Source of the DNA: Falsiroseomonas sp051860665
Lineage (GTDB): Bacteria > Pseudomonadota > Alphaproteobacteria > Acetobacterales > Acetobacteraceae
DNA length: 64,000 nucleotides
Direction: 5' to 3'
NCBI RefSeq assembly: GCF_051860665.1
Contig: NZ_JBHYDM010000012.1
Location: 62,001 to 126,000, forward strand
In this document: positions 42,338 to 51,339 of the stretch, one piece after another
Numbering within the stretch: the stretch's first letter is position 1
Layout: the number at the start of each line of letters is the position of its first letter
The notes under the pieces: model-generated
Told to the model about the DNA's origin: nothing
The model's database searches: none
The model's input: the letters and a program-made list of their open reading frames with translations, nothing else
Position numbers and translations under genes: made by a program

Positions 42338-43297
42338 ATGCTCGCACGCCGCAGCCTGCTCGCCGCCGGTCTCGCCCTGCCGGCGCTCTCCGCGCGGGCG
42401 CAGACCTATCCGGACCGCCCGGTGCGCTGCGTGAACCCCTTCGCCGCCGGCTCCGCCGTGGATGTGGTGATCCGCCTGGTGGCGCAGGATCTGTCGGAGC
42501 GGATCGGCACCCAGTTCATCGTCGAGAACCGCACCGGCGCCTCCGGCAATATCGGCACGGAGGTCGTCGCCCGGTCCCGCGCCGATGGCTATACGCTGCT
42601 GGTCGGCTCGCCCGGCACCATGGGCATCAACCCCTTCCTGTTCCGCACCCTGCCCTACAAGGTCGAGGACTTCGTGGCGGTCAGCCACCTCGTCTCCTTC
42701 CCCCAGGTGATGGTGGTGAACCCCGCCAGCCCGATCCGCAGCCTGGCGGACCTGGTGCAGGCGGCGAAGGCGCGGCCCGGCGCGCTGAACTACGCGACCT
42801 CCGGCGCCGGATCGACCAGCCACCTGGCCTTCGAGCTGGTGCGCGCGGCGACCGGCATCGAGATGACGCATATCCCCTTCCGCGGCGGCTCGCCCGCCAT
42901 CCAGGCGGTGATGCAGGGCGAGGTGCAGGTGGCGATCGAGGGCCTGCCCTCCCTGCCCGGCTTCCTCTCCGCCGGCCAGCTGCGCGCCATCGCCGTGACC
43001 TCCGGCGAACGGGCGGCGAAGCTGCCCGACGTGCCCTCGGTGGCGGAGACGGTGCCGGGCTTCGATGCCGCGGCCTGGGTGATCGTCTTCGCCCCCACCG
43101 GCACGCCGGCGCCCATTGTGCAGAAGCTGTCGGCGGAGATGCAGACCTCCCTCGCCCGGCCGCAGGTGCGGGAGCGGCTGCAGGAGCTGGGCGCCACCGT
43201 CATCGGCACGGATGCGGCAGCGACCACGGCCTTCCATGCGGCGGAGCTGCGCAAGTGGCAGCGCGCGGTGCAGCTTTCCGGCGCCAGCGTGGACTGA
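42338..43297 (+). CDS. Bug/TctC-family solute receptor
   Basis: 319 residues; signal peptide about 1-22 (LARRSLLAAGLALPALSARAQ), then VRCVNPFAAGSAVDVVIRL and IVENRTGASGNIGTE. The ligand loop reads FAAGSAVD, with Ser where Gly is usual. A perfect -35 element TTGACA (42278-42283) lies upstream, but no well-spaced -10 is evident. Divergent from a fumarate-reductase-like flavoprotein; 60 bases precede the following MDR oxidoreductase. Confidence 0.92.
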   Translation: MLARRSLLAAGLALPALSARAQTYPDRPVRCVNPFAAGSAVDVVIRLVAQDLSERIGTQFIVENRTGASGNIGTEVVARSRADGYTLLVGSPGTMGINPFLFRTLPYKVEDFVAVSHLVSFPQVMVVNPASPIRSLADLVQAAKARPGALNYATSGAGSTSHLAFELVRAATGIEMTHIPFRGGSPAIQAVMQGEVQVAIEGLPSLPGFLSAGQLRAIAVTSGERAAKLPDVPSVAETVPGFDAAAWVIVFAPTGTPAPIVQKLSAEMQTSLARPQVRERLQELGATVIGTDAAATTAFHAAELRKWQRAVQLSGASVD

Positions 43298-43357
43298 GGG
43301 GACTCGTCAGAGGCGGCCATCGGCGCCATCTCCCGCGCCAGCACAGGAGACCTCAAG

Positions 43358-44380
43358 ATGCGCGCCGTGGCCTATACGAAAAGCCTGCCCTCCAGCGACC
43401 CGGACTGCCTGGTCGACGTCACCCTGCCCGACCCGGCGCCGCCCACCGGCCGTGACCTGCTGGTGGAGGTGCGCGCCATCTCCGTGAATCCGGTGGATGC
43501 GAAGGTGCGGATGCGCGCCGACCCCGGCGGCACGCCCAAGCTGCTGGGCTACGACGCCGCCGGCGTGGTGCGCGCCGTGGGGCCCGACGTCACGCTGTTC
43601 CGCCCCGGCGACGCGGTCTTCTACGCCGGCGACATCACCCGCCCCGGCACCAACGCGGAACTGCATCTGGTGGACGAGCGCATCGTCGGCCCAAAACCGG
43701 GAAAACTCTCTTTCGCTGAGGCCGCCGCCGTGCCGCTGACGGCCATCACGGCCTGGGAGGCGCTGTTCGACCGCCTGCGCATCCCGCGCGGCACCACGCC
43801 GCGGGAGGAGGCGGTGCTGATCATCGGCGGCGCCGGTGGCGTCGGCTCCATCGCCGTGCAGCTCGCACGCCAGCTGACGGGCCTGCGCGTGGTCGCCACC
43901 GCCAGCCGGAAGGAGACAATGGACTGGGCGCGGCAGATGGGCGCGCAGGACGTGCTGGACCATTCGGGCGACCTGGTGGCGCAGGCCAAGGCGCTGGGCG
44001 TGCCCGTCTCCGCCATCTTCGTCACCACGCATACCGAGGCGCATTGGGCCGCGATCTGCGAGATCATCGCGCCGCAGGGCGCCATCTGCCTGATCGACGA
44101 CCCGAAGTCGCCGCCCGATATCCGCATGCTGAAGACCAAGGCGGCCTCGCTGCACTGGGAGCTGATGTTCGCCCGCCCGATGCACAAGACGCCGGACATG
44201 CAGGCCCAGCACGACCTGCTGGTGGAGGTCAGCCGCATGCTGGAGGCCGGCACGCTGCGCACCACCCTCGGCGAGCACTTTGGGGCGATCACCGCCGCCA
44301 ACCTGCGCCGCGCCCATGCGGCGATCGAGAGCACGACCTCTCGCGGCAAGATCGTGCTGGAGGGTTTTCTGGAGGCCTGA
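43358..44380 (+). CDS. Zinc-independent MDR oxidoreductase (quinone oxidoreductase-like)
   Basis: 340 residues of the medium-chain dehydrogenase/reductase superfamily. The NADPH-binding motif is LIIGGAGGVGSIAVQLA, and SVNPVDAKVR with LGYDAAGVV mark the quinone oxidoreductase branch; the catalytic and structural zinc Cys/His residues of alcohol dehydrogenases are missing. It reduces an enone, quinone or similar with NADPH. It follows the Bug receptor and its stop abuts, without a gap, the convergent dppF stop. Confidence 0.9.
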   Translation: MRAVAYTKSLPSSDPDCLVDVTLPDPAPPTGRDLLVEVRAISVNPVDAKVRMRADPGGTPKLLGYDAAGVVRAVGPDVTLFRPGDAVFYAGDITRPGTNAELHLVDERIVGPKPGKLSFAEAAAVPLTAITAWEALFDRLRIPRGTTPREEAVLIIGGAGGVGSIAVQLARQLTGLRVVATASRKETMDWARQMGAQDVLDHSGDLVAQAKALGVPVSAIFVTTHTEAHWAAICEIIAPQGAICLIDDPKSPPDIRMLKTKAASLHWELMFARPMHKTPDMQAQHDLLVEVSRMLEAGTLRTTLGEHFGAITAANLRRAHAAIESTTSRGKIVLEGFLEA

Positions 44381-45355
44381 TCAGCCGTGCAGGTGGCAGG
44401 CGACACCGCCCTGGTTGTCGCCTGCCGCCGGCGTCCAGGCCGGCATCTGCGTGGAGCATTGCGGCATGGCGTGGATGCAGCGCGGGTGGAAGGGGCAGCC
44501 GGGCGGCGGATTCGCGGCGGAGGGGATTTCGCCGATGATGCGCGGCAGCACGCCGCGGCGTGACGGATCCGGAATCGGCGAGGCGTCGCGCAGCATCTGC
44601 GCATAGGGGTGCAGCGGCTCGGCCAGAACGCGGCCGGCCGGCCCCTCCTCGACGATGCGGCCGAGATACATCACGGCGACGCGGTCGCAGAACCAGCGCA
44701 CGACGGAAAGATCATGGCTGACGAAGAGGAAGGACAGGCCGCGGCGCTTGCGCAGGTCCTGCATCAGCAGAAGCACCTGCGCCTGCACGGAGACATCGAG
44801 CGCGGAGACGGGCTCATCCGCCACGATCAGCTCCGGCTCCACCGTCAGCGCACGCGCGATGCCGATGCGCTGGCGCTGGCCGCCGCTGAATTCATGCGGG
44901 AAGCGATCCAGCGCCGCGGGCGGCAGGCCCACCTCCTCCAGAAGCGCGGCGGCGCGACGGCGCGCCTCCCGGCCCTCGGCCAGGCCATGCACGCGCATCG
45001 GCTCCATCAGCGCATCGCCGATGGACTGGCGCGGATCGAGCGAGGAATAGGGGTCCTGGAAGACGATCTGCATGCGCCGCCGCAGCGCCTTGAGCGCTGC
45101 ACCCTTGGCGGCGAGGACATTCTCCCCCTTCCAGGTGACGGTGCCGGCATCCGGCTCGATCAGCCGCAGCAGCGCGCGCGCCGCCGTGGACTTGCCGCAG
45201 CCGGATTCGCCGACCAGGCCGAAAGCCTCGCCGGCCCTGATGGTGAAGGAGATGTCCTCCACCGCGCGCACGCGCACCGTGCGCGGCTTCGGGAAACCCT
45301 TCTTCGCCACGAAGTGTTTTCGCAGCCCATCAACAACGAGGACGGGCTCACTCAT
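44381..45355 (-). CDS. dppF: Dipeptide/opine-type ABC transporter ATPase (DppF/OppF)
   Basis: 324-residue ATPase. Walker A is GESGCGKST, the Q-loop FQDPYSSLDPR is diagnostic for DppF/OppF, the signature is FSGGQRQRIGIARAL and Walker B LIVADEPVSALD. A C-terminal oligopeptide-transporter extension has CPFHPRC and the Cys residues that bind a [4Fe-4S] cluster in DppD/DppF. It is the last gene of a 13-gene operon and overlaps dppC by eight bases. Its partner ATPase DppD is not adjacent but lies 7 kb upstream among dehydrogenase genes. Confidence 0.93.
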   Translation of the reverse strand: MSEPVLVVDGLRKHFVAKKGFPKPRTVRVRAVEDISFTIRAGEAFGLVGESGCGKSTAARALLRLIEPDAGTVTWKGENVLAAKGAALKALRRRMQIVFQDPYSSLDPRQSIGDALMEPMRVHGLAEGREARRRAAALLEEVGLPPAALDRFPHEFSGGQRQRIGIARALTVEPELIVADEPVSALDVSVQAQVLLLMQDLRKRRGLSFLFVSHDLSVVRWFCDRVAVMYLGRIVEEGPAGRVLAEPLHPYAQMLRDASPIPDPSRRGVLPRIIGEIPSAANPPPGCPFHPRCIHAMPQCSTQMPAWTPAAGDNQGGVACHLHG

Positions 45356-46226
45356 TGCGCAGCTTCGGGTCGGTCGCGTCGCGCAGGCCGTCGCCCACCA
45401 TGTTCAGCCCCAATACCAATAGCAGGATGGCGAGGCCCGGAAACACGGCGAGCCAGGGCGCATCCAGGATGTTCTCGAAGCCGTCGCGGGTCATGCCGCC
45501 CCAGGTCGCCGTCGGCGGCTTCACGCCGAGGCCGATGAAGGAGAGCGAGGCCTCGACACGCACGGCGGTGGCGAGCCACAGCGTGCCCATCACCATCACC
45601 TCCGACAGAATGTTCGGCAGGATGTGGCGGAACAGCACGCGCGAATGGCTGAAGCCCAGCGCCCGGCCGGCCTCGACAAAGGCGCGTTCCTTCAGCGCCA
45701 TGGTCGGCGCGCGGGCGACGCGGGCGAAGGGCGCGACCGCCGTCAGCGCGATGGCCACCACGAGGTTGATCAGCTCCGGCCCCAGCAGCGCCACGACGAT
45801 CAATCCAAGGATCAGCGAGGGGAAGGACAGCAGCACGTCCATCACCTGCATCACGAAGAGGTCGAACTTGCCGCCGATATAGCCGGAGACCAGGCCGATG
45901 GCGCCGCCGATGATGGCGGCGGCGAAGATCGCACCGAGCGAGACGGTCAGCGAGATCTGCCCGCCCCACATCAGCCGCGAGAGAATGTCCCGGCCGAACT
46001 GGTCGGTGCCAAGCCAGAACTCCGCCGAGGGCGGCTGCAGCCGGTTGAAGATGTCCTGCTCCGCCGGGTCATAGGGCGCGAGCCAGGGCGCGAAGATCGC
46101 GGCCGCCATGATCAGCAGGCAGATCACCACGCCCACCGCCGTGGTCGGATTGCTGCGCGCCTTGGCCAGGGCGCGCTTCCAGCCCGCGGGCGCCGGCGGC
46201 GCGACGAGTTCGGAGGTGGTGCTCAT
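45348..46226 (-). CDS. dppC: Dipeptide/opine-type ABC transporter permease (DppC/OppC)
   Basis: 292-residue permease with about six helices. FWLGTDQFGRDILSRLMWG is the OppC/DppC N-terminal signature, and the EAA loop is EAGRALGFSHSRVLFRHILPN. LSFIGLGVKPPTATWG is another diagnostic stretch. It overlaps dppB (ATGA) and dppF. It forms the heterodimeric channel with DppB. Confidence 0.94.
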   Translation of the reverse strand: MSTTSELVAPPAPAGWKRALAKARSNPTTAVGVVICLLIMAAAIFAPWLAPYDPAEQDIFNRLQPPSAEFWLGTDQFGRDILSRLMWGGQISLTVSLGAIFAAAIIGGAIGLVSGYIGGKFDLFVMQVMDVLLSFPSLILGLIVVALLGPELINLVVAIALTAVAPFARVARAPTMALKERAFVEAGRALGFSHSRVLFRHILPNILSEVMVMGTLWLATAVRVEASLSFIGLGVKPPTATWGGMTRDGFENILDAPWLAVFPGLAILLLVLGLNMVGDGLRDATDPKLRNE

Positions 46227-47164
46227 TCCGCCTTCACCCGCGGGTCGATCACGCCATAGAGCAGGTCGGTGATGAGATTCACCACGACGATCAGGAAGCA
46301 GTAGATCACCATCAACCCCTGCAGCATCGTGTAGTCCCGCTGATTCAGCGCGCCGACGATGATTTTTCCTAATCCCGGCCGGTTGAAGACGATCTCGGTC
46401 AGCACGGAATTACCCAGCAGGATGCCGACATAGAGCCCCACCACGGTGACGATGGGGATGGAGGCGTTGCGCAGCCCATGCACCCAGACCACGCGCCGCC
46501 AGGGCACGCCCTTGGCGCGGGCGGTGCGGATATAGTCCTCACCCAGCGAGGCCAGCATGGCGCTGCGCGTCACCCGCGTGATGTAGGCCGCCATCACCAG
46601 GCCGAGCGCCACGGTCGGCAGCACCAGCTTGTGCAGCCGGTCGCCATAATCGCCGAGATCCGCACTGCCGATCACCGGAAACCAGCGCCAATGCAGCGCG
46701 AAGGCCAGCAGCAGAAAGATGCCGGAGACGAAGACCGGGAAGGACAGGCCGAGCAGCGACAGCACCCGCGCCGCCACATCCACCACGCCATTGCGATGCA
46801 GCGCCGCCCAGATGCCGACCGGCACGCCGATGACGATGCCGAAGACCATGGAGGCGAGCGTCAGGTCGATGGTATGCGGCAGCACCGCCGCGACCTCCGC
46901 CATGATGGACCGCCCGGTGACCATGGAGACGCCGAAATCGCCCATCAGCGCGCTGGTGATGAAGCTGAAATACTGCGCCCAGAGCGAGCGATCGAGCCCG
47001 AGCCGCGTGCGCAGCGCGGCCACCGCCTCCGGCGTCGCCTGGTCGCCCAGGATCACCAGCGCGGGATCGCCGGGCACGATGCGGACGATGATGAAGACCA
47101 GCGTCAGCACCGCGATCAGCGTCGGGATCGCGGCGAGCAGGCGGCGGAGGACGAAGCCGGTCAT
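46223..47164 (-). CDS. dppB: Dipeptide/opine-type ABC transporter permease (DppB/OppB)
   Basis: 313-residue permease with about six helices. LRRLLAAIPTLIAVLTLVFI and IVPGDPALVILGDQATPEA open the protein, as in DppB. TARAKGVPWRRVVWVHGLRNA holds the EAA loop. The start codon is seven bases after the end of a REP-like repeat whose G-rich tail (GGGTGGGGG, read on this strand) occupies the ribosome-binding position. It overlaps dppC. Confidence 0.94.
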   Translation of the reverse strand: MTGFVLRRLLAAIPTLIAVLTLVFIIVRIVPGDPALVILGDQATPEAVAALRTRLGLDRSLWAQYFSFITSALMGDFGVSMVTGRSIMAEVAAVLPHTIDLTLASMVFGIVIGVPVGIWAALHRNGVVDVAARVLSLLGLSFPVFVSGIFLLLAFALHWRWFPVIGSADLGDYGDRLHKLVLPTVALGLVMAAYITRVTRSAMLASLGEDYIRTARAKGVPWRRVVWVHGLRNASIPIVTVVGLYVGILLGNSVLTEIVFNRPGLGKIIVGALNQRDYTMLQGLMVIYCFLIVVVNLITDLLYGVIDPRVKAE

Positions 47165-47171
47165 GGCACTG

Positions 47172-47261
47172 CCCCCACCCCAACCCTCCCCCGCAAGCGG
47201 GAGAGGGAGCAGTGCCGCTCTTCCCCCTCCCCCGCTTCGCGGGGGAGGGTCGGGGTGGGGG
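47172..47261. repeat. REP-like inverted repeat pair between dppA and dppB
   Basis: Two copies face each other. The right copy, CCCTCCCCCGC (47225-47235), TTC, GCGGGGGAGGG (47239-47249), is a perfect 11-bp stem followed by TCGGGGTGGGGG. The left copy is its inverted counterpart (47172-47207) with one mismatch in the stem. The outer 23 bases of the two copies match at 22 positions as inverted repeats. Related units occur at 54436 and 63020. Confidence 0.85.
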
Positions 47262-47270
47262 TTTCGTGCC

Positions 47271-48830
47271 TCACCGCAGCCGCGAGGCTTCGGTGATCAG
47301 CGGCCCCAGGCTCATCGAGCCTTTCAGCTCATAGCCATAGTCCAGGTTGTCCCGCCGCGCGAAGACCAGCAGCGTCTCGATCAGCGGCACGCCACAGACA
47401 TTCTGCACCAGGATGCGCTGCGCCTCCGCCCAGAGGCGCTTCTGCTCCTCCACATCCGTGCTGACGCGCGCCGCGTCGATCTGGCTGTCCGCCTGGTCGC
47501 AATGCGAGAAATTCGTCACCGCCGTCGGCGTGCGCACGCGCGACCGGCCGTGGAAGAACTGCGTCAGGTAGATATCGGCCACCGGGAAGCGCGCGGCGGA
47601 GTAGTAGACCATCGGCGACAGGTCCTGGCGGATCTGCTGGTGGAAGGTCGCATGTTCCACCACCTGCAGGTCCAGCGTGATGCCGGCGCGGCGCAGCTGC
47701 TGCTGCACCACCTGCATCATGTTCAGCATCTCCGGCAGCTGCGTGTGGATGGCGCGGATGGTGATGCCGTTGGGGTGCCCGGCCTCGGCCAGCAGCGCGC
47801 GCGCCCGCGCCGGATCGGCCGGCAGCAGCCCGTTATCCGCGCTGAAGCCGAGATAGCCGCGCGGCACCAGCGACTGCCCCTCACGCGACACGTCCTGCCC
47901 GCGGAAGCGCACCAGCTCCGCCCGGTTCACTGCATGCGCCATCGCCTGGCGGATGCGGATATCGTTGAAGGGCGGCTGCTGCGTGTTGAGGTTGATGATG
48001 GCGAGCTCACCCGGCTCGAAAACATCCACCACCGTATTCGGCACCTGCCGCGTCCGGTTCACCCAGGTCTGATCGGCGCGTCCGTAGTTCAGATCCAGCT
48101 CGCGATTCTGGAAGGCGAGATCGCGCGAGGCGTCGGAGGGGATGAAGCGGTAGCTGATGCGGCCGATCTGCGGCGCGCCTCGGAAGTACTGCGCATGCGC
48201 CACCAGCTCCGCCGACTGGTTCGGCGTCACGCGGTCCAGCGCGAAGGGGCCGGTGCCGACCGGGTTGCGCACGAAGGTCTCGCCGCGCTGCTCCACCGCG
48301 CGCTTCGAGACGATGTAGCCGCCGGAATAGTTGGTGAGGATGCCGAGCACGCTCGGGATATTCTCGCGCAGCACGATGCGCACGGTGTGGCTGTCCACCG
48401 CCTCGATGCTCTCGATCGCGCGGTAGTCGGCGGCGAAGGCGCTGGTGGCGGCGGTGCCGGCCTTGCGCAGCGAGAAGACGACATCTTCCGCCGTCAGCTC
48501 GCCGAAGCCGCCATGGAACTGCACGCCGCGGCGCAGGTGGAAGGTCCAGGTCTTGCCGTCCGCGCTGCTCTCCCAGCGCTCGGCGAGATCCGGCTCGATC
48601 TCGGCCGGGTTGATCGAGCCGGGCTTGAAGCGCACCAGCCCGTTGAACATCCAGGCGACGACGACGCGATCGATGGTGGAGACCGCGAAATGCGGATCCA
48701 GTCGCCCGACATCCTGCGCCGCCATGCCGACGCGCAGCGTCTGGCCTTGCGCCAATGCGGCGCCATTGAGCCCGATGGCCGACGCCACGGCCAAGGCGCT
48801 GCCAAGCAGCGCCGCCCGAAGTCCCCGCAT
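47271..48830 (-). CDS. Peptide/opine-type ABC substrate-binding protein (DppA-like)
   Basis: 519-residue family 5 receptor. Signal peptide about 1-28 (ALLGSALAVASAIGLNGAALAQ), then TLRVGMAAQDVGRLDPHFA. GVQFHGGFGELTAEDVVFSL and GTGPFALDRV are family 5 landmarks. Its closest relative in the window is the receptor at 57479: both have AQDxGxxDPH, PPFNDIRIRQAM/APLNDGRVRRAV and VVEHATxHxxIRQDLS. It lies between the dehydrogenase genes and dppBCF and should deliver the ligand to that permease. Confidence 0.93.
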   Translation of the reverse strand: MRGLRAALLGSALAVASAIGLNGAALAQGQTLRVGMAAQDVGRLDPHFAVSTIDRVVVAWMFNGLVRFKPGSINPAEIEPDLAERWESSADGKTWTFHLRRGVQFHGGFGELTAEDVVFSLRKAGTAATSAFAADYRAIESIEAVDSHTVRIVLRENIPSVLGILTNYSGGYIVSKRAVEQRGETFVRNPVGTGPFALDRVTPNQSAELVAHAQYFRGAPQIGRISYRFIPSDASRDLAFQNRELDLNYGRADQTWVNRTRQVPNTVVDVFEPGELAIINLNTQQPPFNDIRIRQAMAHAVNRAELVRFRGQDVSREGQSLVPRGYLGFSADNGLLPADPARARALLAEAGHPNGITIRAIHTQLPEMLNMMQVVQQQLRRAGITLDLQVVEHATFHQQIRQDLSPMVYYSAARFPVADIYLTQFFHGRSRVRTPTAVTNFSHCDQADSQIDAARVSTDVEEQKRLWAEAQRILVQNVCGVPLIETLLVFARRDNLDYGYELKGSMSLGPLITEASRLR

Positions 48831-48862
48831 GAAATTATTCCCCGTTTGCCTTGCCGGGGAGC

Positions 48863-49981
48863 TTAGACCGCTATTTGCGCCGGCGTGAAGCGTCCGATCG
48901 CGAAGGCGTCCAGCGGGATATCGGTGGCGCCATCCATGACCAGTTCGGACAGCACCGCGCCGACGGCGGGGCCTGTCTGGAAGCCCTCGCCGCAGAAGCC
49001 GAAGGCATGCAGCAGGCCCGGCGTGGTGGCGGAGGGGCCTAGCACCGGGAAATGGTCCGGCAGCTCCCCATCCGTGCCGGTCCAGCTGCGTATGACCATC
49101 GCATCGGCCAGGCGCGGGATCACCGCGATGGCGCGCTGCATCGCACCAAAAGCCGCATCGGGGCGGGGCCGCGTATAGGTGATGCCGGCATCGCTCTCGC
49201 CCCGTCCGCCGCCGAAGATGACATTGCCGCGCGGGATCTGCCGCAGATAGAGATCGCCGCCGACGACGCCCAGGCTCTCGCGCAGGAAATAGGGCAGCGG
49301 CTCCGTCACCAGCATGTTCGGGTGCAGCTTCTCGATCGGCACCGGCTCACCGAAGCGCCGCGCGATCTCGCCGCCCCAGAAGCCGGCGCAGTTCAGCAGC
49401 CAGGGCGCGGTGAAGCGCTGGCCATTCGCCACCACCTCGAATTCCTGGCCGTCATGCGCGAGCGAGGTCACCGCATGATGCTCGCGGATATCCGCACCGG
49501 CCGCGCGCGCGGCACGCGCCAGCGCCGGCGCCAACAGGCGCGGATTGGCGCTGCCATCCTCCTCCATCAGGCTGCCGGCGATGACGATCTCGCTGAAATG
49601 CGGGTAGTGCTCGCGGATCGCGTTGCGGCCGATCATGCGCGGCTTCAGCCCATGCTCCGCCGCCAGCGTATTCCAGCGCAGCAGCTCCGCCTCATCCGCC
49701 GCGCTGCGCGCCAGCTTCAGATGGCCGCAGGGATCGAATTCCACATCCGCGCCGGTCAGTTCCGTGATGCGCGACCAGATCTCCCGCGACTTGCGGGCCA
49801 GCGGCAGGCCGGCCGGGTCACGCCCCTGCTGGCGCACGCCGCCGTAGTTCACGCCCGTGGCCTGGCCACCGACCAGGCCGCGCTCCAGCAGCACCACGCG
49901 CACGCCACGCTTCGCCAGGTGCAGCGCCGCGGAACAGCCCGCGCCGCCGCCACCGACGATCAGCACATCGGCCTGGATCAT
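48863..49981 (-). CDS. FAD-dependent D-amino-acid/opine-type dehydrogenase, beta-like subunit (set 1)
   Basis: 372 residues of the DAO (sarcosine oxidase beta/D-amino acid dehydrogenase) superfamily. FAD motif VLIVGGGGAGCSAALHLA at 6-23; GLVGGQATGVNYGGVRQQGR is the family's substrate/FAD loop; the C-terminal part has SWTGTDGELPDHFPVLGP and HAFGFCGEGFQTGPAVG. It oxidises the C-N bond of an N-substituted amino acid or imino acid. It overlaps the alpha-like subunit gene (ATGA) and, with it and the 2Fe-2S protein at 51336, forms a complete heterotrimeric set. Confidence 0.88.
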   Translation of the reverse strand: MIQADVLIVGGGGAGCSAALHLAKRGVRVVLLERGLVGGQATGVNYGGVRQQGRDPAGLPLARKSREIWSRITELTGADVEFDPCGHLKLARSAADEAELLRWNTLAAEHGLKPRMIGRNAIREHYPHFSEIVIAGSLMEEDGSANPRLLAPALARAARAAGADIREHHAVTSLAHDGQEFEVVANGQRFTAPWLLNCAGFWGGEIARRFGEPVPIEKLHPNMLVTEPLPYFLRESLGVVGGDLYLRQIPRGNVIFGGGRGESDAGITYTRPRPDAAFGAMQRAIAVIPRLADAMVIRSWTGTDGELPDHFPVLGPSATTPGLLHAFGFCGEGFQTGPAVGAVLSELVMDGATDIPLDAFAIGRFTPAQIAV

Positions 49982-51339
49982 CCATCCACCTGTTGCAGCG
50001 GCACCGGCTTGACCGGCGGCTGGCCACGCAGCCGGCCGACTTCCGGCACCTCTACCTGCAGCTCCCGCGCCAGAACGGCGGCCGCCGGCGTGCCGCAGAG
50101 CCGGCCCTGGCAGCGCCCCATCCCGACGCGGGAGAAGGCCTTGGCGCGGTTCAGCTCCGGCGCATCGGCCGCGGCGGCACGGCGCAGCTCGCCCGCCGTG
50201 ATCACCTCGCAGCGGCAGACGGAGGTGCTGTCCTCCATCCGGGCGGCGAGGCGCGCCGGATAGGGAAAGGCCTGTTCCAGCGCCGCACGGAAGCGGCGCT
50301 CGGTCCGCAGCCGGCCATCCAGGTGATGGCTCAGCGCCATGTCGGAGGGCAGATGCGCATCCGCCAGCAAGGCCAGCGCCGCACGCGCCCCGCTCAGCTC
50401 CGCCACATCCACCCCGCCGATGCCTGCGCCGTCGCCGGCGAGATAGACGCCCGCCACCGGCGAACGCCCGGCCGCATCCTTGCGCGGCACCCAGTTCTGC
50501 TGCGTGCCGTCATAGTCGAAGGGCACGCCAGCGAGATCGGCGAGCTGCGCCTCCGGCTTCAGCCCCCAGCCCATGGCGACGGCATCGCAGGGCGTGACAT
50601 GTTCCTTCCAGGCCGCGTCGCGCCAGTGCACGGCGGTGACGCCGTTCACACCCTCGATCGCCAGCGGCGTGATATCCTCATAAAGCTTCACGCCGCGCAG
50701 CTTGAGCTGGGCATAGAGGCCCATGCCGCGCAGCAGCGTCGGGATGTTCCACAGCATGCCGGCGCCGAAGCGCGCCTTGGTGAGAAGGTCCGTGGTGTCC
50801 AGCACGGCGGCGGGCTTGGCGCCGGCCTTGGCATATTGCAGCGCCGTCAGCCACAGCAGCGGCCCGGTGCCGATCAGCACGGGGTTGGCGCCGACGCCCA
50901 CGCCCTGCGACTTCAGCGCCACCTGCGCACCGCCGAGCGAGGTCACGCCCGGCAGCGTCCAGCCCGGCAGCGGCAGCACGCGGTCCATCGCGCCGGTGCA
51001 GAGGATCAGCGAGTCGTAATGCACCTCATCCTGCGCCGCGCCATTCGTCAGCGTATGCAGCACGCGGTCTTCCGGGCGGATGTTCCAGACCAGCGTATCC
51101 GGCCGCCAATCCGTGCGCGGCTTCAGCGCATCCAGCGTGGCATGCAGGCGCCTGGCGCGGCCGGCATCGGCGCCGTAGAGGGCGGAGGCACCGCGGCTGA
51201 AGCCGGCGGGTGGTCGCTGCGTGATCCGGCCGCCGCCATCCGCCGCCTCGTCGATCCAGACCGGCGTGACGCCGGCGCGGACCAGCTGTTCCACCGCGCG
51301 AATGCCGGCGGGGCCGGCGCCTACAACCACAACCTTCAT
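49978..51339 (-). CDS. FAD/NAD-binding alpha-like subunit of opine/hydroxyproline-type dehydrogenase (set 1)
   Basis: 453 residues, OoxA/HcnB-like. The first Rossmann motif is KVVVVGAGPAGIRAVEQL at 2-19; a second nucleotide motif is PVLIGTGPLLWLTAL; GVYLAGDGAGIGG is the FAD-ribityl motif. The C-terminal BFD-like domain has CRCEVITAGEL and GRCQGRLCG, four Cys for a [2Fe-2S] cluster. In octopine/nopaline oxidase, HcnABC and D-hydroxyproline dehydrogenase this subunit pairs with a DAO-type beta and a small ferredoxin. Overlaps both neighbours by four bases. Confidence 0.9.
   Translation of the reverse strand: MKVVVVGAGPAGIRAVEQLVRAGVTPVWIDEAADGGGRITQRPPAGFSRGASALYGADAGRARRLHATLDALKPRTDWRPDTLVWNIRPEDRVLHTLTNGAAQDEVHYDSLILCTGAMDRVLPLPGWTLPGVTSLGGAQVALKSQGVGVGANPVLIGTGPLLWLTALQYAKAGAKPAAVLDTTDLLTKARFGAGMLWNIPTLLRGMGLYAQLKLRGVKLYEDITPLAIEGVNGVTAVHWRDAAWKEHVTPCDAVAMGWGLKPEAQLADLAGVPFDYDGTQQNWVPRKDAAGRSPVAGVYLAGDGAGIGGVDVAELSGARAALALLADAHLPSDMALSHHLDGRLRTERRFRAALEQAFPYPARLAARMEDSTSVCRCEVITAGELRRAAAADAPELNRAKAFSRVGMGRCQGRLCGTPAAAVLARELQVEVPEVGRLRGQPPVKPVPLQQVDG

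Noticed and set aside
47172..47261. Reading the GC-rich palindrome as an ordinary intrinsic terminator of dppA
   Set aside because: There is no T tract on either strand and it belongs to a dispersed repeat family; some transcriptional effect is still possible.
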